In this document: positions 36,294 through 44,502 of the stretch, in pieces | Layout of the letters: every line of letters starts with the position of its first letter | Position numbering within the stretch: the stretch's first letter is position 1 | From: Sulfobacillus sp. | GTDB taxonomy: Bacteria; Bacillota; Sulfobacillia; Sulfobacillales; Sulfobacillaceae | Direction: 5' to 3' | DNA: 51,654 nt | Assembly: GCA_027309085.1 (NCBI GenBank) | Contig: DAIDDL010000029.1 | Span: 1-51,654, forward strand | The notes under the pieces: generated by a model | The model's input: the letters and a program-made list of their open reading frames with translations, nothing else | Told to the model about the DNA's origin: nothing | Database searches by the model: none | Position numbers and translations under genes: made by a program

Positions 36294-36997
36294 CTGATGC
36301 CCTATCCAAAATTCTTCTCCTGTTTGACATTGACGGCACCTTAATCCACGCCGGAGGAGCTGGGTCATGGGCCATGACAGCGGCTTTTGCCAAGACCTTC
36401 GGCGTGCCTCAGGCCTTCCGTGGCGTAGAGTTCGCAGGGGGCACTGACTCCCAGATTGTGGACACCGCCCTGCGTCACCATCATGTCAACATTTCTGATG
36501 GTGAGAGGCGCTTTAAATCCGAGTATTACCGGCTGCTGTCCGCCAAGCTGCCCCAAAGCCACGGGCGCATCTTGCCCGGAGTCTCGACCCTACTGCAACA
36601 CCTCAGCGGCGACCCCCGCTTTTCGCTGGCTCTGGCCACAGGCAATTACCGTGAGTCAGCATACCTGAAGCTCTCACACTTTGGACTGCAGGAATATTTT
36701 CCGGTCGGTGGTTTCGCTGAGGATGGCCACTCCCGGGTTGAAATTTTACGGGCCGCTCAGATCGCAGCCCGCAATGTGTATAATCTCGGGGAATTTTCCT
36801 CACTGTTCATCGCGGACACCGTTCAGGATGTGGAGGCGGCGCGGCAGTGTCCCTGCCCTATCGTCGCTGTTGCCACGGGAAAGTGTTCCTTGGACCATCT
36901 GCAAGGGTTGACACCGCACGCGCTGCCGTCCCTTGACGTCCCGTCGCTTCCCGACTGGCTGGCTGCCGTGGCTGCGGGCGGGGAGCCACAGCCTTAA
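36290..36997 (+). CDS. HAD-superfamily phosphatase (phosphoglycolate phosphatase-like)
   Basis: The 235-residue protein has HAD motif I LLFDIDGTL near residue 12, motif II in ALATGNYRESA and a motif IV-like IADTVQDVEAAR where GD-x-x-x-D is usual. The cap domain sits between motifs I and II. It is the last gene of the operon, overlapping pgl. It may dephosphorylate a sugar phosphate or 2-phosphoglycolate; the substrate is not readable. Confidence 0.85.
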   Translation: MTDALSKILLLFDIDGTLIHAGGAGSWAMTAAFAKTFGVPQAFRGVEFAGGTDSQIVDTALRHHHVNISDGERRFKSEYYRLLSAKLPQSHGRILPGVSTLLQHLSGDPRFSLALATGNYRESAYLKLSHFGLQEYFPVGGFAEDGHSRVEILRAAQIAARNVYNLGEFSSLFIADTVQDVEAARQCPCPIVAVATGKCSLDHLQGLTPHALPSLDVPSLPDWLAAVAAGGEPQP

Positions 36998-37129
36998 ACG
37001 TCTCAATATCCTGCCACGGCCATCGGGGTCCGAGGCGATGGCTGTGCGCATGACCTACGCATCCGCAGATTCCCTTCTTGCATTCCGTGTTCGGGACCAG
37101 CACATGCCCGGGACGGGTACACGCAGAGG

Positions 37130-37156
37130 AGCGGGACAGGAATTGCCTGTCCCGCT
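37130..37156 (-). terminator. 11-bp hairpin at the end of the Flp/Tad-like genes
   Basis: AGCGGGACAGG (37130-37140) and CCTGTCCCGCT (37146-37156) are exact reverse complements around AATTG, overlapping the stop of the minus-strand gene. It could terminate that transcript. No strong T-run follows on the minus strand. Confidence 0.5.
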
Positions 37157-37517
37157 AATAGATCTGCAGCGTCCCTCGGATTGTACCGCTGTCGTCCTGC
37201 CCCACCGCAATGGGCAGGACGACAGCACACTGGACAGTAGCTTCCAGTTGTTGACCCGTATCTGAAAAGGAAATGACCTGCACGGAGCTTTGGGTGAGCT
37301 CCTCCTGAAGGTCATGCGTGAACTCCATACGAGCTCGCTCGCCATCTCCCGACGGTTGACTCTGAACGGCCTCTAACGCGCTATCCATCGCGTCCATAAG
37401 TTGTTGGTGCCGAATTATCAGAACGGAAGCATTGACGAATACGGGAACGACAGCCATCACCAGCATCATCCACAACAAGGTCCAAATAAACACATTACCA
37501 CCACGATGATGATCCAT
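37155..37517 (-). CDS. TadE/TadG-like pseudopilin (third of a trio)
   Basis: The 120-residue product begins MDHHRGGNVFIWTLLWMM, followed by a hydrophobic stretch MAVVPVFVNASVLI and a soluble domain. GNVFI matches the segment in the two genes upstream and looks like a prepilin cleavage site. The usual Glu at +5 is Trp here. It overlaps the preceding gene by 23 bases. A 15-bp hairpin lies in its 3' part (37188-37226). Assignment to the Flp/Tad type is by topology and motif. Confidence 0.65.
   Translation of the reverse strand: MDHHRGGNVFIWTLLWMMLVMAVVPVFVNASVLIIRHQQLMDAMDSALEAVQSQPSGDGERARMEFTHDLQEELTQSSVQVISFSDTGQQLEATVQCAVVLPIAVGQDDSGTIRGTLQIY
37188..37226. repeat. 15-bp perfect inverted repeat inside a coding sequence
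   Basis: GCTGTCGTCCTGCCC (37188-37202) and GGGCAGGACGACAGC (37212-37226) are perfect reverse complements with a nine-base loop. The stem falls in the last 25 codons of the pseudopilin gene. Such an exact hairpin within a reading frame is unusual. Confidence 0.8.
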
Positions 37518-37875
37518 TGCCCCCGCCTGCTCCTTGAAATGCTGACCGCGTCGACGCTACTCTAGAATACGGCCACATCGGCGCATTGACCGGCAGGGAG
37601 ACGGTAATCTCATCCAAAGCACCCTGCCGCGCATACACCGCACTCACGCCACTAGAACCGTACCCCTCAGCGCTGAGCGTTTGATGCACCTGCTGCTGTG
37701 CGGCTTGGGCATTGCCCGTTGCAGCCCATTCCTGAACACCGGCCTGCGCAGCCTCACCAGCGACATAACTTGTCTGCATCCACTGGAAAATCCCGACACT
37801 TCCAAAAATTACGCTCAGCAAAATCGGTAGAACCAAGAGGATTTCGATAAAACTATTGCCTTCCGTCCCTGCCAT
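37495..37875 (-). CDS. TadE-like pseudopilin
   Basis: The 126-residue protein starts MAGTEGNSFIEILLVLPILL, with a cleavage-like G|NSFIE (Glu at +5) and one N-terminal membrane helix, as in TadE proteins. A soluble C-terminal part follows. ATG 37875 is preceded by GGAG. It may insert in or template an Flp-type pilus or secretion apparatus. Confidence 0.72.
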   Translation of the reverse strand: MAGTEGNSFIEILLVLPILLSVIFGSVGIFQWMQTSYVAGEAAQAGVQEWAATGNAQAAQQQVHQTLSAEGYGSSGVSAVYARQGALDEITVSLPVNAPMWPYSRVASTRSAFQGAGGGNGSSSWW

Positions 37876-37892
37876 GCGGCTCCATGACGGCA

Positions 37893-38087
37893 CTATGGAA
37901 TGGCGTTGAGATTGCTGGTGATTTGATTGAAAGCTCCCACCAAAGCGTTGCGCAAGGCCTCGATAGGTAAGATCATCGCAAGGACAACGATAATGATCCA
38001 GATGCCGTTTTCGATGAAGACGTTTCCCTCTTTGGCGCTCAGCCATGTCTTGATCCTGTTTCCCTGCGTCATCAGCCATAATTTCAC
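37893..38087 (-). CDS. Flp-type pilin-like peptide
   Basis: This 64-residue peptide starts at GTG 38087, seven bases after GGGGGAGG. A basic leader is followed by KEGNVFIENGIWIIIVVLAM, with the likely processing site G|NVFIE (Glu at +5) at the start of a single hydrophobic helix. Length and layout fit Flp pilins, though the usual Tyr after Glu is Asn. It is the first of three adjacent genes sharing this motif. No prepilin peptidase, ATPase or platform gene is in the window. Confidence 0.68.
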   Translation of the reverse strand: MKLWLMTQGNRIKTWLSAKEGNVFIENGIWIIIVVLAMILPIEALRNALVGAFNQITSNLNAIP

Positions 38088-38762
38088 ACGGTGGCCTCCC
38101 CCAGCCAATTTCCACACCTTTCAGATGCGGTGCCCCCAGCATAGCAACTTTCTGAGGGAGGATTCCTATCCAAAAGATTGGAAAAACGGGCTAGTCGCCC
38201 TGTGAACTCATGGCAATCCCCCTTTTTCCAACATATGGACAACGGCAGTACACGCGGTTGTCCGGCTTGTATTGCGGGGTCCGTAGATCTGGGTTGTGAA
38301 GGCTCTGGCGGTTGTAGCTTGACCGCCGTCTGCCGGATTTTCACTAGCTGGACCACTGATTGAAGGCAGCATCCATTTCTACTCACCGCTCCGCGCCAGG
38401 CTCTCAGGCCACACATGGTAAGCAGCACCAAATTCAGCCCTGGCCCGTGATATATTCGCATATCACCGCCACGGCAGGGAGATGAAGAATGAGGAATAAG
38501 GCACTAGCCCATCCCCCTGGCAAAGGCCCTTTGCGCCCCAAATGGCAAGGGAGCCCGTCGGGCCACAGTTTTCCCGTATACATCCGCCCCCGATATTGCT
38601 CTCAGTCGGGGTCTCCCACCTTGACCCGCTCTCCCACCTGTCCTCGTGAGTGCCCTAGCTCTGTCGGCATTCCACCCGTTGAATCCGGCACTGTCTGCCG
38701 ATTATTACGCCGTCTCAGCACTCGGAAAGCCGATGCCCGCTTAGCCCCTCTTGGTGATGGCA
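38088..38762. other. intergenic region, no recognised gene
   Basis: A frame at 38084-38461 on the minus strand has no family-like features. The region separates the pilin trio from IS256/ISL3 debris. A larger tad cluster may once have extended here, but nothing of it is recognisable. Confidence 0.35.
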
Positions 38763-39030
38763 GGGCGATAATCTGATCTTCGATCCCCACCATCGCGGTT
38801 TGATGCTTGGGTACCACGATCGGGGTAAACGTGCCCTCGCGGTCCCGGGGAACCGCTAATTCTACGTCCCCGTATTGGGATTTCCGGCTGTGGCCGTTGC
38901 GGCTGTTCGTGGTCTGCTTTTGCTGAATGGCGTACTTGTCGTAGCCCAGATGCGTGTCCAATTCGCTGTCGAGCATGGCCTGCAAGGTGTCGGCCAGGAC
39001 CGCTTTCAGCGCGTCTTGCACATCGTGTAC
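38763..39030 (-). pseudogene. IS256-family transposase, N-terminal fragment
   Basis: The minus frame reads ALKAVLADTLQAMLDSEL, DTHLGYDKYA, NSRNGHSRKSQYG, DVELAVPRDREGTFTP and KHQTAMVGIEDQIIAL. This is the start of the IS256 (mutator-type) transposase. The similarity ends abruptly at about 38763, before any catalytic DDE residue. The fragment cannot be active. Confidence 0.8.
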
Positions 39031-39123
39031 CTTCCACACGATGACCACGCACCCTCCCGGGGGATCGGCGTTATCAGCGTGGCGGCATGCCACGGAGACC
39101 AGCGGCAAGGCAACTGCTCAATT

Positions 39124-39292
39124 TAGCGGACGCGACCTGCGGGAAGACTACGATGCCGTCCTCGCGGACCTCACCACGGAATGGAATCAGGGCATGGTCG
39201 AAGGCTTTAACAATAAAATTTAACGCCTGACATAGCTGATGAATGCACGCGCCGGATTTGATCTCCTCCGGAAACGCGTTTTCCACGCTACC
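39124..39292 (+). pseudogene. ISL3-family transposase, C-terminal fragment
   Basis: The plus frame GRDLREDYDAVLADLTTEWN, QGMVEGFNNKI is followed after a stop by ARAGFDLLRKRVFHA in the same region. This is the ISL3 C-terminal signature (W-N/S-x-G-x-VEG-x-N-x-K, RAGFDLLR). It abuts the IS256 fragment, so two different elements have been joined by deletion or insertion. Confidence 0.72.
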
Positions 39293-39593
39293 CAATCCTA
39301 GCCGTAGCCTTCCGGCCTTCCGGGTGGAACGCACTGTCCCATGCGGGCGCCCAAGATGCACAGAGTCAGGGCAAAGAGCGTGATCACCTGGTCCCCAATC
39401 TCTCATCCGACTTACTGCATTTTTGGTGTAAATGCGTCCCATTGTCCGGCGACTGAGAGCCCTGTAGGATAGTCTTGTTACACAATTCCCCGACAGCCAT
39501 GGAGAGTACATTAACCGTAGGCTTGAGGTTGTAGTGTATAATGGTAGTATTGTGACCACCACGACTACCGGTCACTTAAGGAGGTATTTCACT
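39293..39593. other. intergenic region upstream of the LCP gene
   Basis: No gene was recognised. A TATAAT at 39536-39541 lies upstream of the LCP ribosome binding site and may be its -10; the -35 is unclear. Confidence 0.4.
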
Positions 39594-40898
39594 GTGGTTC
39601 ATCGGCGCCGTAGGGACATCCCCCGCCCGAAACACCGTCATCGGTGGCTGTACTGGGCTCTGGGGGGAATCATCATGCTGGGAGCGGCGAGTGTGGGCGC
39701 GTATAGGTATTATGCAAATCCTCAAGATGTGTTGCTCCCCTCGCGTGTGGTCAAGTACAACCAGGCTACGGGCAATCCGGCTTTTGATCACCGCATTACC
39801 TTTCTCTTAATGGGGAGTTCTCTTGCCACGATCAATCACCAGGTGATTACGAACGGCAAGGTGCAAGATCGGGCCGATACCATTATTGTGGTTTCACTCA
39901 ATCCCCAAACCAAAGCGGTGGGGGTCTTGTCGATTCCACGGGATACCCGCGTCACCCTGCCTGGCATCGGCAAGACCAAAATCGCTGAAGCCACCTATTT
40001 TGGCGGCGTCAAAGAAATGGTCCAGGTGGTGCAGACGACGTTTCACGTGCCGATCGATTATTACGCCTATATGAGCATGTTTCAATTTGAAAAAGTTATC
40101 AATGACATGGGCGGACTGACCGTCAATGTTCCGCAAAATGAAGTGTATGAAGCGAAGGGTGACCCCTTGGGCATCAACCTTACCCAAGGGGTCCATCATT
40201 TAAATGGGCAACAAGTATTGGAATTTGCCCGGTTCCGCGCGACGAATTTAGGGGATATCGGACGCATTCAACAGCAGCAGCAACTCCTGCGGGATATGGC
40301 AACACAGTTGCTTAAACCGCAAAACATCACCCGGTGGCCGCAGATTGCCGCCGACGTGATCCACGCATTGAGTTATACCAACCTGGGGCTTAATCAATTA
40401 GTATCTTTAGGCATCTTAGGGCGGCACATTCCGGTTCAAACGTTGCGGTTCGCGACGGTGCCGGGTTACGGGTCCACCCATATGGACCCCTATATGCATC
40501 AAAATCTTAGCTATTGGACTTATGATCCCCATTTGGCCAGTATTTTGGTGGAGGACGTCTTGCTGGCTCACCCGTTGACCGCTGCGCAGAAAAAAAGTCT
40601 GCGCTTTTATATTGCGAGTGGCACCAGCACATTGCTGCCCGCCCAAGCCTTAGCCAAGGAATTAACCGCTCAGGGCTATACGGTTGCTGGTATCGGATGG
40701 GCCAATCACCACAATCATCATCGGACAGTCATTTTGAATACCACGGGGGATCGCTGGCTGGGAGACCGGGTAGCCCAGATTACGGGGCCCGCGGTCAGCA
40801 CCTTTACCGCTTACCATACGACACCCTGGGACATCAAAATTACGGTCGGCAGTGATTATCGCGCGCCTACAACGGCCGCGCGCACATCGCCCTCCTAA
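39594..40898 (+). CDS. LytR-CpsA-Psr (LCP) family cell-wall glycopolymer ligase
   Basis: The 434-residue protein attaches anionic polymers to peptidoglycan. A short basic cytoplasmic start precedes a membrane helix (YWALGGIIMLGAASVGAYRY). The extracellular LCP domain has DRADTIIVVS (residues 91-100), SIPRDTRVTLPG with conserved Arg115 and Arg118, and GGLTVNVP. LEFARFRATNLGDIGRIQQQ is the family's terminal motif. A LytR_C-like domain follows from about residue 330. GTG 39594 is eight bases after AAGGAGGT. It is transcribed alone. The polymer is unknown. Confidence 0.92.
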   Translation: MVHRRRRDIPRPKHRHRWLYWALGGIIMLGAASVGAYRYYANPQDVLLPSRVVKYNQATGNPAFDHRITFLLMGSSLATINHQVITNGKVQDRADTIIVVSLNPQTKAVGVLSIPRDTRVTLPGIGKTKIAEATYFGGVKEMVQVVQTTFHVPIDYYAYMSMFQFEKVINDMGGLTVNVPQNEVYEAKGDPLGINLTQGVHHLNGQQVLEFARFRATNLGDIGRIQQQQQLLRDMATQLLKPQNITRWPQIAADVIHALSYTNLGLNQLVSLGILGRHIPVQTLRFATVPGYGSTHMDPYMHQNLSYWTYDPHLASILVEDVLLAHPLTAAQKKSLRFYIASGTSTLLPAQALAKELTAQGYTVAGIGWANHHNHHRTVILNTTGDRWLGDRVAQITGPAVSTFTAYHTTPWDIKITVGSDYRAPTTAARTSPS

Positions 40899-40954
40899 TC
40901 GCTGGGATTGCTCGGTGTGGGTGTATGGCGCCCCCGAGCACACATTTTATCCGA

Positions 40955-41090
40955 GGAGAAATTGAGCGTCATCGGTTAGGACGCAATGGTATTCGCGGCC
41001 ACACCGTGGGCGTTTACTCGGTCCAAACGGCGAGCATGGTGGAATCGCAGCGGCGCCGTCTGGTGCCCGATGCTGAGCGCTTGCCACAGG
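40955..41090 (+). pseudogene. possible IS30-type transposase fragment
   Basis: The plus frame reads RHRLGRNGIRGHTVGVYSVQ, then TASMVESQRRRLVPDAERLP. It resembles the segment following the HTH of IS30 transposases (RNG...Y-x-x-x-x-A...RRR). There is no start and no catalytic domain. The rest of 40899-41281 has no recognised gene. Confidence 0.25.
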
Positions 41091-41281
41091 GGTCTCCGAC
41101 GAGGGATACACAGCTCAAGTTGCCACCCCCACCACCCTCCGTAAAGTAAAGAGGATAGCTGCCTCCACCCCCTACCTCGCGGACTTTTTTTGCAGAGGGT
41201 CGACCCCAAGAAGGAAGGTCTCTGGGGGACCTGGATAGTAACAATTCCTTTGGAGATGGACAAAGTCATTTTAGGACGATA

Positions 41282-42145
41282 TTATGGCCCAGTCTTGGCG
41301 TGCGCTTTGACAGTAATGGCCTGCTCACCTAATTGCTTCCAAGCGGCGATGAAAGGGGCCTTCGCTACTTTTTCCGCGGCCTGTCCAGTCCATGGATTAT
41401 TGATAAACAAATCCTGGCGGTTGTATCCCACAATGATGACTGCATGTTCCAGGGGCGTGGCCTGCACCGATCCCTCCGGACTATTCCAGGTGATCCAGTC
41501 TGCTGTGGGCTTAAAAGTCAGAGTCGTCCAAACTTCCACTGGCACTCCTTGTGCCACATGGGCGAGAATTCGATTAAAAGACTCGTGGGTGAGATTTTGA
41601 CCTTGGCCGGGCACCACCTGGTTTAACAAGCGCATCATCGGGCCGTTATAGATGCCATAGCCTTCGCCCGCCTTGTAGACGCTACCCACAAATCCCACAT
41701 TAGGATTTCCCCAATAGACCACCTTGTGCACGGCTTGGCCTTGGGCGTCAGTGGTTTCGACCAACTGAACCGGTGTGGGATCTTTGGGCATTTCTTGCGC
41801 CAAGGTCATTTTACTTACCGGGTGTCCTATCGCATCCAAAAGCATAGACAGCGAGGTTACTTCACAACCATTGGGCAATTGTGGAAATTGAGATTGGGCG
41901 GGCACGCGCATTAAGAAGGACGCGGGCATCGCCGGGATAGACCGCGCGGAGCCCGATTTCTTGACAGGCCTTTGGTAACGATTTCCACGCGTTTTGGCCA
42001 CGTCCACTTGATGGTGGGAGGACGGTGCGCCTACCACATAGTGATAGGCCAGGATTCCTCCGGCCACCACCACCGCTAGGCCAAAAAAGAGACGCCGCCA
42101 CTTGACGTGATGCTTTTTCGTTGTCTGTTGGATTGAAGAACGCAT
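41282..42145 (-). CDS. C39-like papain-fold peptidase, membrane anchored
   Basis: The 287-residue protein has a basic N-terminus, one membrane helix (WRRLFFGLAVVVAGGILAYHYV, residues 16-37) and an outside C39_2-type domain. The catalytic Cys94 is in PQLPNGCEVTSLSMLL and His234 in PLEHAVIIVGYN, followed by FINNPWTG. Such domains cleave peptides or are YvpB-like. ATG 42145 follows GTGAGGTG. It lies 41 bases after asnB on the same strand, so they may be co-transcribed. A close relative without the catalytic residues lies at 47473-48375. The substrate is unknown. Confidence 0.85.
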   Translation of the reverse strand: MRSSIQQTTKKHHVKWRRLFFGLAVVVAGGILAYHYVVGAPSSHHQVDVAKTRGNRYQRPVKKSGSARSIPAMPASFLMRVPAQSQFPQLPNGCEVTSLSMLLDAIGHPVSKMTLAQEMPKDPTPVQLVETTDAQGQAVHKVVYWGNPNVGFVGSVYKAGEGYGIYNGPMMRLLNQVVPGQGQNLTHESFNRILAHVAQGVPVEVWTTLTFKPTADWITWNSPEGSVQATPLEHAVIIVGYNRQDLFINNPWTGQAAEKVAKAPFIAAWKQLGEQAITVKAHAKTGP

Positions 42146-42198
42146 AATACACCTCACATTGAGCTTACGGGATTGTCCACATGTAGGATGCCGTTTTG

Positions 42199-44058
42199 CT
42201 AGTCCGCACTCTCAGAAAAAAACGCTCGGTACCATAAAAGGAAAGTCAGCCCAGTCCAAATTTTTCGATCCCGGTTCCAAACATAGGTGCGGGAGTCCAG
42301 CAAGTCTTGGAAATAGTTGGGTTCGACAAAGTCTGGCCTCACACTGGCAAATACATCCCGGATAAAGGGGTTCATGTCATGGGCGATCCAATCCACAATA
42401 GGGATGGGAAACCCGACTTTGGGCCGATTCACAATCATGTCAGGCACAATCCCTTCGGCCGCTTTGCGTAAAGCCACCTTCGTGGTTGCGCGGTTGACAC
42501 GCAACTCGGGAGGCAGTTCGCGTGCTGCCTTTTCAAAGACCTCGACGTCGAGAAACGGCACCCGCAATTCCAAGGAATGGGCCATCGACATTTTATCAGC
42601 CTTCATTAATATGTCCCCGGTCAACCAGGTATGACAATCCACCGTTTGCATCTGAGCGGGTTCATCAAGATGTTGAGTCGCCTCATAATAGGGATCGGTA
42701 ACCGAAAACGACGAGTGGAGATGGGCGAACTGGGAACCTCTTAAAAACTCCTGTTTTTCCTCATCCGAAAACATTTTGGCGTTGCCAATGAAGCGACGGT
42801 TCAAAGCTGTGGTGCCCCGTTCGATGTAGCCTCGGCCCTTCATGCCAGACGGCAAAATCTCCGCCGCCCGCCTGAGTGTGCGCTTTAGGCTCTGAGGCAT
42901 CCGTCTAAAGGGGCTTAGGGCAAGGGGCTCTTGATAGATAGGATAGCCGCCAAAAAGTTCGTCGGCTCCTTCCCCGGACAGGATTACGGTCACATATTTC
43001 CTAGCCTCCTGGGCCAAAAAATAGAGAGCGGGCGCACTGGGATCGGCAATCGGCTCTTCTTGCGCAGCAATGATCTTCGGCAGACTGTCTTCATAGGTTC
43101 GCTGACTGATCTCCACTTCATGATGACGCGTATTGAGCGCCTCGGCCGTCATCCGTGCCACTTGAAGTTCATTGATCTCATGATGCTGACCACTAAAGCC
43201 GATACTAAAGGTATCCACTTCCGCATGTTCGCGCAGTAAGGCCACCACCAGGCTGGAATCGATTCCGCTTGATAAATAAGCGCCCCACTTCACGTCGCTT
43301 TGCATATGCCGGGTAACCGAATCACGCAAGGCGCCCCGGATCCGGGTCGATGCCTCGTCTATGCTTAACTCGGGACTAGGCGCAAATTGCAATTCCCAAT
43401 ACCGAGTGATCGACAACTGCTCGCGGTGGAAGCGGAGGTAATGGCCGGCAGGAAGATGGTAAATCCCCTGAAACATAGTTAGGGGATCCGGCACATACTG
43501 AAAGGTAAAGAAATGCCACAACGCCTGCCAATTAATAGCGGGATAGCGGGATAGTGACGCCAACAAACTGCGTATTTCCGAAGCAAAGCGCAAGGATTGA
43601 CCATCCGAGCTATAGTATAGCGGCTTAATCCCGAAGTGGTCGCGGATTAGATACAAGCTCTCATCGTGCCCATCCCAAATGGCCACTGCGAACATGCCCC
43701 GCAAATCGCGAACCACACGATTAATTCCGCCCTCTTCATATAAATGGGGAATGACTTCGGCATCACTGTGGCTACCAAAGTGGTGGCCTTCGCGTTGCAA
43801 CTGGGCACGCAGGGCCTGGTAGTTGTAAATCTCCCCATTGACCACGGCCACGATGTTGGGATCTTCGCCCGTCATCGGCTGGTGACCACCGGCTAGGTCC
43901 AATATGGAAAGGCGGCGAAATCCAATTCCCACATGCTGTCGACACCACATGCCTTCGTCATCCGGCCCACGGTGGCGCATCAAATTCATCATGGCAGAAA
44001 GAACTCGTGGGTTCACTGCTTGCCCACTTCCGTTAACCACGCCGCAAATTCCACACAT
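42199..44058 (-). CDS. asnB: asparagine synthase, glutamine-hydrolysing
   Basis: The 619-residue enzyme has an N-terminal glutaminase domain with Cys2 nucleophile (MCGICGVVNG) and a synthetase domain with PP-motif YLSSGIDSSLVVALL. GEGADELFGGYP and the C-terminal LELRVPFLDVEV complete it. AAGGACGGTG precedes the ATG. Besides asparagine synthesis, relatives amidate meso-diaminopimelate of peptidoglycan; position beside envelope genes fits that option, but the sequence does not decide. It precedes the C39 peptidase gene. Confidence 0.93.
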   Translation of the reverse strand: MCGICGVVNGSGQAVNPRVLSAMMNLMRHRGPDDEGMWCRQHVGIGFRRLSILDLAGGHQPMTGEDPNIVAVVNGEIYNYQALRAQLQREGHHFGSHSDAEVIPHLYEEGGINRVVRDLRGMFAVAIWDGHDESLYLIRDHFGIKPLYYSSDGQSLRFASEIRSLLASLSRYPAINWQALWHFFTFQYVPDPLTMFQGIYHLPAGHYLRFHREQLSITRYWELQFAPSPELSIDEASTRIRGALRDSVTRHMQSDVKWGAYLSSGIDSSLVVALLREHAEVDTFSIGFSGQHHEINELQVARMTAEALNTRHHEVEISQRTYEDSLPKIIAAQEEPIADPSAPALYFLAQEARKYVTVILSGEGADELFGGYPIYQEPLALSPFRRMPQSLKRTLRRAAEILPSGMKGRGYIERGTTALNRRFIGNAKMFSDEEKQEFLRGSQFAHLHSSFSVTDPYYEATQHLDEPAQMQTVDCHTWLTGDILMKADKMSMAHSLELRVPFLDVEVFEKAARELPPELRVNRATTKVALRKAAEGIVPDMIVNRPKVGFPIPIVDWIAHDMNPFIRDVFASVRPDFVEPNYFQDLLDSRTYVWNRDRKIWTGLTFLLWYRAFFSESAD

Positions 44059-44223
44059 GAGGGCACCGTCCTTAGGGAGAGTTTTTTATGCGGCAAAACC
44101 GAGTATATCACAAGATGTGTCGAACTATGAAGTTCGCTCTTAGATCCAATCCGGTCTATTCCGCTAACAGGCCCGCGAAATCAAGCGCCCTCAGAGCATC
44201 TGGTCGCGGGAACTCCCCTGGTT

Positions 44224-44252
44224 AAAAAAACCTCGTAAACCGTCGTTCGAGG
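44224..44252 (-). terminator. intrinsic terminator after tnpB
   Basis: On the minus strand CCTCG-AAC...GTT-TA-CGAGG (44231-44252) is followed by TTTTTTT (44224-44230). It lies about 250 bases after tnpB, leaving room for a guide-type RNA. Confidence 0.7.
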
Positions 44253-44502
44253 TCACTGCCAACGGCAGCGCGGATCTCACAGGATTCGTCCGCTGGAGGG
44301 CTGTTCTCGCACTATTGAAAGGGGATCGACGGGACGGCCCGCTCCCTTTCGCCGCCAAGGATCCACGAAAGAGAATGGCTGTGGGTCTCGCCCCTGTCTT
44401 TCGCGTGGTGCCCTCGGCCCAGGTGTTACCCGGCTCCTCATTCAGATGCCCCGCCGCGTCTTTCACTGTGTGACTACGGCAGGGACCGTATGATTCGAGT
44501 TT
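44253..44502 (-). ncRNA. candidate omega/re RNA downstream of tnpB
   Basis: TnpB proteins use an RNA encoded at and beyond the 3' end of tnpB. Here the 250 bases between the tnpB stop and the terminator are GC-rich and hold no credible protein: a 91-residue frame at 44191-44466 looks like chance. The sequence near 44200-44220 (GGGGAGTTCCCGCGACC on the minus strand) could be the element end. Function is inferred from family knowledge. Confidence 0.45.

Noticed and set aside
38084-38461. 125-residue minus frame upstream of the pilin trio
   Set aside because: Overlaps the pilin ribosome binding site and lacks any domain-like pattern.
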